Assembly: GCF_001989995.2 (NCBI RefSeq)
Contig: NZ_JAHGUP010000054.1
Coordinates: 1-64,000 of the forward strand
Direction of reading: 5' to 3'
Length of the DNA stretch: 64,000 bases
Source of the DNA: Vibrio anguillarum
GTDB lineage: Bacteria; Pseudomonadota; Gammaproteobacteria; Enterobacterales; Vibrionaceae
Every line of letters begins with the position of its first letter. Position 1 is the first letter of the stretch. Shown here piece after piece: positions 63,647-64,000 of this stretch. The notes beneath the pieces were generated by a model, which made no database searches, was not told the origin of the DNA, and was given only the letters and a program-made list of their open reading frames with translations. Position numbers and translations under genes: made by a program.

Positions 63647-64000
63647 ATGTTTGCTAATCGGTTTACCTTACAATCGCGATTAATTTTTGCGGTGTTATTA
63701 CCTTGCGTTGCGTTGATTATTGTTGGAATGGCGAGCTTCAATAGCATGTCGACGATTCAACGGCAGGCAGAACAGCTCTATCTCAATACGGCCGCGCCAA
63801 TGCGTTCAATGGCTGAAGTTGCCTCTCGAATTCCCCGTATGCGGGTTGGTATCGATATGATGTTACTTCAAGAGACGTCGTTAAGAGATAAAAAGGGTGT
63901 CCTCACACGCGTGAAAGAGACACGTGACGAAGATATCCCTGAAATGAGGCAGTCTGTCGAGCACGCAGTTCAGTCACAAGTGGATCCAGAACAGCGGAGA
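63647..64000 (+). CDS. Methyl-accepting chemotaxis protein, 5' end only
   Basis: The first 118 codons of a chemoreceptor, cut by the window edge. The ATG at 63647 follows AAAAAGGATAT. A membrane helix at about residues 12-31 (LIFAVLLPCVALIIVGMASF) is followed by the start of a periplasmic helical sensor (NSMSTIQRQAEQLYLNTAAPMRSMAEVASR), like a four-helix-bundle ligand domain. The signalling domain is outside the window, so another membrane sensor type cannot be excluded. Confidence 0.65.
   Translation, partial: MFANRFTLQSRLIFAVLLPCVALIIVGMASFNSMSTIQRQAEQLYLNTAAPMRSMAEVASRIPRMRVGIDMMLLQETSLRDKKGVLTRVKETRDEDIPEMRQSVEHAVQSQVDPEQRR

Noticed and set aside
1..64000. CRISPR arrays, tRNA or rRNA genes, integron or IS elements
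   Set aside because: No regularly spaced repeats, no tRNA-like cloverleaf I could recognise, no transposase or integrase motifs.

Overview
The window is a stretch of ordinary gammaproteobacterial chromosome, most probably from a Vibrio close to V. cholerae. The evidence is gene content rather than a database match: a complete norspermidine operon (fused diaminobutyrate aminotransferase/decarboxylase, carboxynorspermidine dehydrogenase, nspC), a DbfRS-like two-component system with a PepSY partner, a DUF2913 protein, two methyl-accepting chemotaxis proteins and a CSS-motif EAL phosphodiesterase. I see no rRNA, tRNA, phage, insertion sequence, integron or CRISPR array. Genes are dense and most starts carry a clear Shine-Dalgarno sequence.

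Layout. 1-144: a GC-rich double-hairpin repeat and a 19-bp palindrome behind the sap operon. 145-5380 (-): sapABCDF peptide ABC transporter. 5477-8014: pspF (-) divergent from pspABC (+) across a sigma-54 promoter (envelope stress). 8090-14896: tag, metC, cls, an SNF-family transporter behind a TyrR-like box, and an RluA-like pseudouridine synthase overlapping an rRNA-type methyltransferase. 14972-20746 (-): CSS-EAL phosphodiesterase, then ynjBCD plus ynjF (ABC importer with a CDP-alcohol phosphatidyltransferase). 20950-27450: META lipoprotein, DUF1289 protein, a small unknown, periplasmic 5'-nucleotidase-like enzyme, LysE exporter, RhlE-like helicase, PilZ protein, RRF-like small protein. 27616-35029: rplY, dbfS-dbfR-PepSY, radD, rsuA-bcr-DUF2913. 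35072-43771: SDR/DUF2867 protein, MATE pump, AttEFGH-like ABC system, nhaA. 43858-49662: small unknown and the norspermidine operon. 49717-55253: Cache chemoreceptor, GcvR-like ACT protein, DUF3943 protein, degenerate CinA-like protein, small unknown. 55321-63289: yfaE, nrdB, nrdA, ubiG (-) and gyrA (+), the classic gyrA-ubiG-nrdAB block, with tandem NrdR boxes and a perfect DnaA box before nrdA. 63647-64000: 5' end of a second chemoreceptor.

Functional themes: envelope defence and stress (sap, psp, AttEFGH), biofilm and c-di-GMP/polyamine control (norspermidine synthesis, EAL, PilZ, DbfRS), and core DNA/nucleotide metabolism (nrdAB, gyrA, tag, radD). I found no convincing wholly new multi-gene system. 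The least-explained items are the ynjBCD/ynjF module, the AttEFGH-like operon, the redox-looking CSS-EAL sensor with an extra C-x-x-C pair, the CinA-like protein without its deamidase serine, and several small unknown proteins. All calls come from reading motifs and context; no database search or computed alignment was possible.
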